DNA of 8,426 nt from Myxococcales bacterium (GTDB lineage Bacteria; Myxococcota; Polyangia; Polyangiales; Polyangiaceae). Below the pieces are notes generated by a model. That model ran no database searches. It saw only the letters and a program-made list of their open reading frames with translations, and was not told the origin of the DNA. Shown here piece by piece: positions 5,380 through 8,426 of the stretch. Position 1 is the first letter of the stretch. The number at the start of each line of letters is the position of its first letter. Location of the stretch: assembly GCA_020430865.1 (NCBI GenBank), contig JAGQIY010001138.1, positions 1-8,426 of the forward strand, in the 5' to 3' direction. The position numbers and the translations under genes are program-made.

Positions 5380-6315
5380 ATGGTTCCGCTTCGAATGCGG
5401 GCTCGCATCTGGCGCAGGACGATCTGGCTGTGGGGGCTGACGGTCTTGCTTTGGGGCGGGGTCGCGGGGGCCAAGGACCAAGAACCAGACGCCCCTCCCC
5501 TGGAGCTCGCCATCGAGTGCGATCGGCTCCCGGCGGATGGTCGAGTCGAGCTCGACGCCCGCGCTCGCTTGACCGTGGCGGGCCTCTACAAGGCCGCGCC
5601 ATCGCGGGTCGTGCTGGCCTGCGATGCCTCCAGCGCCTGGATCGACTGGGGCACCGACCCGGCGGTGCGCCTCGCCGTCGAGTCCTCGAGCCTCCGCGGC
5701 CTGGTGGAGGACTTCCTCGATGCGCTGGAGCGTCAGGTCCGAGCCGAGAAGACGCGAGCGGCGAGGCGCCGTGAGTTGCCTCCCGAGAGCGACAAGCCGG
5801 CGCGAGTGGGTAGGCCGCAGCCTGCTCGTGTTTTCGGACCTGGTGGCGCCGGTCTTCGGTTCCTCGGGGAACAGGCTGACGGCAGTGTCTCGCTGCTGAT
5901 GGGGCCGCGATTGGACATCGGCGTGGGACTCTCGAAGCACTTCACGCTGGTGGTGATGGAGGGCATCCGCTCCGCGTTCGACGTCGGAGGCGCCGGCGGC
6001 GCGGTGCACCTGATCGACGTCAAGGTCGGCCTGGCCTTTGGCGCTCCGTTCGATGGGTCGTTGTTCGGTGTGCAGCTGGCCGGAGGAAATGAGTGGTTCT
6101 ACTCGTCCTCCAACCTGGTCTCCGCGCCGGCGCTGGAGCTCGGCGGGAGGACCTCGATCTACGTGGGCAAGCTGGCGCTCTGGCTCGCAGTGGATGGGAT
6201 GGTGCGGGGGCGCGATCTCGAGCTACTGGACAGCGACGTGAGCATGCACTCACCGTCTTTCCTGGTGTCCGTTGGCGGGTTCTGGCGTGCGGTGGAGCCG
6301 CTCCGGGAGCCTTGA
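5380..6315 (+). CDS. exported envelope protein with beta-rich C-terminal half
   Basis: I do not recognise a named family. From the ATG at 5380 the protein is 311 aa; an ATG at 5395 (306 aa) is equally possible, and neither has a ribosome site. An upstream ATG at 5254 has GAGGAG too close and precedes a signal-less extension. The N-terminus is a classical signal peptide: RARIWRR, the hydrophobic run TIWLWGLTVLLWGGVA and a cleavage site at AGA|KD. Residues 40-120 form a small domain with paired cysteines (Cys47 in LAIECDRLP, Cys81 in VVLACDASSAWIDW). Residues 121-145 are a charged linker. Residues 150-305 alternate in a beta-strand pattern with Gly turns (GPRLDIGVGLSKHFTLVVMEG, VKVGLAFGAPF, SIYVGKLALWLAVDGMV), as in small outer-membrane barrels. 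It ends SFLVSVGGFWRAVEPLREP rather than in a terminal Phe, so a barrel is not certain. Lying divergent to the sigma operon, it may be a target of that sigma factor or part of its sensing path. Its C-terminus converges on the GH5 gene. Confidence 0.85.
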   Translation: MVPLRMRARIWRRTIWLWGLTVLLWGGVAGAKDQEPDAPPLELAIECDRLPADGRVELDARARLTVAGLYKAAPSRVVLACDASSAWIDWGTDPAVRLAVESSSLRGLVEDFLDALERQVRAEKTRAARRRELPPESDKPARVGRPQPARVFGPGGAGLRFLGEQADGSVSLLMGPRLDIGVGLSKHFTLVVMEGIRSAFDVGGAGGAVHLIDVKVGLAFGAPFDGSLFGVQLAGGNEWFYSSSNLVSAPALELGGRTSIYVGKLALWLAVDGMVRGRDLELLDSDVSMHSPSFLVSVGGFWRAVEPLREP

Positions 6316-6360
6316 CCCCCTCACCCCCAAACAGCCCAGGCTGGCCAGCTCAGGGGAGAG
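6316..6360. repeat. REP-like element with hairpin at a convergent gene end, possible bidirectional terminator
   Basis: The 34 bp between the two convergent stops, plus the edge of the GH5 gene, read CCCCCTCACCCCCAAA, then the perfect 10-bp palindrome GCTGGCCAGC (6340-6349), then CAGGGGAGAGG. With one mismatch and one bulge the arms extend to CCC...GGG over 6334-6356. CCCTCACCCC and GGGGAGAGG are the strings of the common REP family in proteobacteria; here the inner left and outer right arms are missing. There is no T-tract on either strand. The position suggests a shared transcription end. Confidence 0.45.
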
Positions 6361-7828
6361 GACTTACTTCCACGCGGATTCGATGCTTGGAGTCGTCGTG
6401 TCCGCACTCCACGGCGTATTCGCCGCGGCCGAGCTCACTCGCGGCGATCCCTTCGCCGTCGCAGCTCACCGTCAGCGGCGCGCCGAGACGGGGAGCGATG
6501 GCGATCACGTGGGGGCCCTGGATGCTGGGGTCGCCCTGAAAATCCAGCTCGAAGATGCCGCTCGTACGGTCGAAGGCGAAGCGCTCGGGCCACCCGGCGA
6601 CGCGGCTCGGGCGGACGCGGGCGAGGGACCTCTTCACGGCCTCTCGGGGCGAGAACTGGGCGCTCTGGTCGTCGTAGTCGAAGCAGCCCCAGCGGCCCTG
6701 ACTCTGCTCCTTCCACACCCAGAAGAACGACGACGCCATGTACTCCTCCTGTAGTTCGCTCTGCCAGGTGAGGTACTCGTCGGCCTTCACGCCCAGCGGG
6801 TCGATGCCCCACTCGGTGATGATCAATGGCGCCTGCAGGGCGTTGGCTTCGTCGCGGGCATTGGCGTTGGAGCGCCGCAGCTTCTCCTTGTCGATGCTGG
6901 CCTTCTGCTCGTCGGTCGCGGTGAAGGAGTAGGTGTAGACGTGCGGTGCGTAGCCGACCAGGTTGCCCAGCGGGCCGTCGGCCAGAGTAGAGCGATCGGT
7001 GAAATTGCGAGTCACCGGCGGCTCGTAGACGTAGAGCTTCTTCGGTGATGCCTCGCGGATACTTGGGTACGCGACCTGGTTGAGCCGGGCAATTCCGGCG
7101 TCGTTGCTCTGGGGCTCGTTGAAGATCTCCAGGCCCACGACGTTCTTTGCGTCCGCGTAGCGCGCGGCGACGTGAGCCGCCATGTGCGAGAAGCGTCGTC
7201 TCAGCTCGGCACCCGTCGCGGAGTCGCTGAAGAACGTCTCGAACGCAGCCAGCACCTGAGCGCTCAGGCGCCGGTCGCCGAGGTCGTCCAACGGACCCTC
7301 GAGGAGCATCTCCGGGGGCGGCTCGATGGCCCACAGCGGCGCGCCGTCCTCGCCAATTTCCTTGGAGAAAGCGTCCTGGTGCAGGTCGAGCAGGACCTGG
7401 ATGTCAGCCGCCCCACACAGCTCCACGACGCGGTCGACCTCGAGCAGGTAGCTCTCGTTGAAGCCGCCATCCTCGGTCGGTTCGATGGCGCTCCAGTTGA
7501 TCGGCAGGCGGAGCGCGTCGAAGCCGAACTCGCGCAGCTGAGTGACGTCGCTGGCGTCGAACGCCGGCACCTCCTCCAGCGCCACGCGCCCATCGTCGAA
7601 CGTGACGTCGAAGACGCCGTCGATGCGCGCATTGACTCCACGCAGAAATGCAATGCGCCCCTGCTCATCCACCAGCTGCCCACACTGCACCCCAAACGGA
7701 GCGCCCGGGGTGGCCGCCTCACCACACGGTGCCGTGGATTTTGGGGGTGAGGCGCTCTGGTCGTCACTGCCACAGCTCACGCAGGTGCTGGCGAGCAAGA
7801 GCGCCGAGACCGAGAAGCTCCTCTTCAC
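6350..7828 (-). CDS. GH5 family endoglycoceramidase-like lipoprotein
   Basis: The 492-aa product starts at the GTG at 7828. A TTG at 7864 would add twelve residues, but the GTG gives a compact signal (MKRSFSVSALLLASTCVSC) with Cys19 lipidated. A short linker follows, then a GH5 TIM barrel from about residue 47 to 400. Its landmarks are FLRGVNAR (62-69), LRLPINWSAIEP (106-117), DLHQD (148-152), acid/base Glu238 in FNEP, His296 in YAPHVYTY, nucleophile Glu339 in ITEWG, and FFWVWKEQ (368-375). Residues about 405-492 are a beta-sandwich-like tail. DLHQD and the C-terminal domain fit endoglycoceramidases, which cut the bond between oligosaccharide and ceramide in glycosphingolipids. Related GH5 enzymes act on steryl glucosides or simple galactosylceramides, so the substrate is not settled. 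Both catalytic acids are present, so it should be active. The lipid anchor places it on the outer membrane or cell surface, where it could act on host, prey or its own glycolipids. It is divergent from the DUF362 gene and convergent with the exported-protein gene. Confidence 0.9.
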   Translation of the reverse strand: MKRSFSVSALLLASTCVSCGSDDQSASPPKSTAPCGEAATPGAPFGVQCGQLVDEQGRIAFLRGVNARIDGVFDVTFDDGRVALEEVPAFDASDVTQLREFGFDALRLPINWSAIEPTEDGGFNESYLLEVDRVVELCGAADIQVLLDLHQDAFSKEIGEDGAPLWAIEPPPEMLLEGPLDDLGDRRLSAQVLAAFETFFSDSATGAELRRRFSHMAAHVAARYADAKNVVGLEIFNEPQSNDAGIARLNQVAYPSIREASPKKLYVYEPPVTRNFTDRSTLADGPLGNLVGYAPHVYTYSFTATDEQKASIDKEKLRRSNANARDEANALQAPLIITEWGIDPLGVKADEYLTWQSELQEEYMASSFFWVWKEQSQGRWGCFDYDDQSAQFSPREAVKRSLARVRPSRVAGWPERFAFDRTSGIFELDFQGDPSIQGPHVIAIAPRLGAPLTVSCDGEGIAASELGRGEYAVECGHDDSKHRIRVEVSPLP

Positions 7829-7970
7829 ACGGCTGGGACTAGCAAGGACCCTGAAATGCGGCAATCCGTCGCTGGCCTACCGCCTTTGGTGCAGCTTTCG
7901 TGGAGAAGCTGGGCAGGGCCTGGCGCCCGGAGGGCGATGGTAGTAGCCAACCCCCCGATCCAAGGAGCCC
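7829..7970. other. divergent intergenic region with an inverted repeat
   Basis: This holds the leaders of two divergent genes. CAGCTT (7892-7897) and AAGCTG (7906-7911) are perfect arms around 8 nt. They could form an operator half-site pair or a hairpin in the DUF362 leader. No convincing -35/-10 pair was found on either strand. Confidence 0.35.
7962..7967 (+). promoter_or_regulatory. ribosome binding site of the DUF362 gene
   Basis: AAGGAG lies 3 nt before an ATG at 7971 and 9 nt before a second in-frame ATG at 7977. The 9-nt spacing is the better one and favours 7977 as the start. Confidence 0.65.
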
Positions 7971-7976
7971 ATGCAG

Positions 7977-8426
7977 ATGACCCGAAGCAAAGTCGCCATC
8001 GTCCGCACCCGTCCCGAGACCGTGCTCGAGGACTACCACCGCTTGATGAACCTGGCGGACTACCAGGAGACGGTCGCCAAGGACGCGGACACCGCGCTCA
8101 AGGTCAATATCTCCTGGCACTTCTTCTTCCCTGGCTCGTCGACCACGCCCTGGCAGCTCGAAGGCGTGATCCGCGCGATGAAGCAGGACGGCTACGACCC
8201 GAACCTGATCCACGCCTGCCATAACCGCACCGTGGTGATCGACGCGCACCTCGGCGAGCGCGAGAACAAGCAGCTCGACGTGGTCCAGGCCCACGGCCTG
8301 CGCAACGTGCATCTGTACGAGGGTGAGGAGTGGATCGACGTGCGCGACGCCGTCGGTGACCTCACGAAGAAGTTCCTGTGCCTGAACGAGGTGTACCCGA
8401 AGGGCTTCTCGATCCCGAAGCGCTTC
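7977..8426 (+). CDS. DUF362 domain protein, N-terminal part (runs off the right edge)
   Basis: A partial gene: 150 codons from the ATG at 7977 to the window end without a stop. An ATG two codons earlier (7971) is possible but sits too close to the AAGGAG. The protein begins MTRSKVAIVRTRPETVLEDY and continues with LKVNISWHFFFPGSSTTPWQLEGVIRAM, NLIHACHNRTVV, HGLRNVHLYEGEEWIDV and VYPKGFSIPKRF. This pattern (KVAIV.T.PETVL.DY, then TTPWQLEGVI and later GL.NVHLYE) matches the N-terminal part of DUF362 proteins as I remember them. The family's function is not established, and some members carry ferredoxin-like iron-sulphur domains that would lie beyond this edge. No signal peptide is visible, so a cytoplasmic location is likely. 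Codon use is strongly GC-ending like the rest of the window, so nothing suggests recent transfer. Confidence 0.82.
   Translation, partial: MTRSKVAIVRTRPETVLEDYHRLMNLADYQETVAKDADTALKVNISWHFFFPGSSTTPWQLEGVIRAMKQDGYDPNLIHACHNRTVVIDAHLGERENKQLDVVQAHGLRNVHLYEGEEWIDVRDAVGDLTKKFLCLNEVYPKGFSIPKRF

Noticed and set aside
5127..5513. N-terminal extension of the sigma factor by up to 129 residues
   Set aside because: Codons in this part have a mixed third-position composition unlike the strongly GC-ending gene body, it overlaps the exported-protein start, and the 202-aa form already has the full ECF length.
6435..7334. 299-codon minus-strand frame inside the GH5 gene
   Set aside because: An out-of-frame shadow of a gene with all catalytic motifs; the product is Arg/Pro-rich without a fold.
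7741..7755. Third copy of the TTGGGGGTGAGGCGC string
   Set aside because: It lies inside the linker-coding part of the GH5 lipoprotein (SASPPKS), where the string is explained by Ser/Pro/Lys codons; no palindrome accompanies it.

Overview
The window is GC-rich throughout, its genes strongly favour G or C at third codon positions, and it carries secreted lipoproteins with long Gly/Ala/Ser linkers followed by a Cys-rich stretch and beta-propeller-like repeats. This mix, with an ECF sigma factor paired with a TPR-tailed membrane protein, points to a myxobacterium or relative (Myxococcota, probably Polyangiales-like). That placement is inference from style, since there is no rRNA or marker gene here.

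Layout, left to right. A six-helix membrane protein (25-660, minus) resembles the membrane sensor half of larger signalling proteins but stands alone. Upstream of it, on the same strand, is a complete amidase-signature hydrolase of the fatty-acid-amide-hydrolase type (802-2295) with a full Lys-Ser-Ser triad. Next is a lipoprotein with a Gly-rich linker and a WD40/PD40-like propeller (2356-3486). Then come a single-pass membrane protein with a TPR-like tail (3778-4521) and an ECF sigma factor (4518-5126). These two overlap by ATGA, so they are translationally coupled, with the sigma gene first. A non-coding divergent region (5127-5379) holds a 21-bp-period direct repeat and separates the sigma operon from a plus-strand exported protein with a beta-rich, possibly outer-membrane, C-terminal half (5380-6315). 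That gene converges on a GH5 endoglycoceramidase-like lipoprotein (6350-7828, minus) across 34 bp of REP-like sequence. Finally, a divergent DUF362 gene (7977 onward, plus) runs off the right edge.

Functionally, the middle is best read as an envelope-signalling module: an ECF sigma factor, a probable membrane-bound regulator lacking the usual zinc anti-sigma motif, and a divergent envelope protein that may be a target or sensor. The flanking genes are mainly envelope or secreted functions. Two enzymes could act on lipids: the GH5 protein would release ceramide from glycosphingolipids and the amidase would cleave fatty-acid amides. They are about 4 kb apart, so a shared pathway is only a hypothesis. 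No tRNA, rRNA, CRISPR array, insertion sequence or phage gene was seen.
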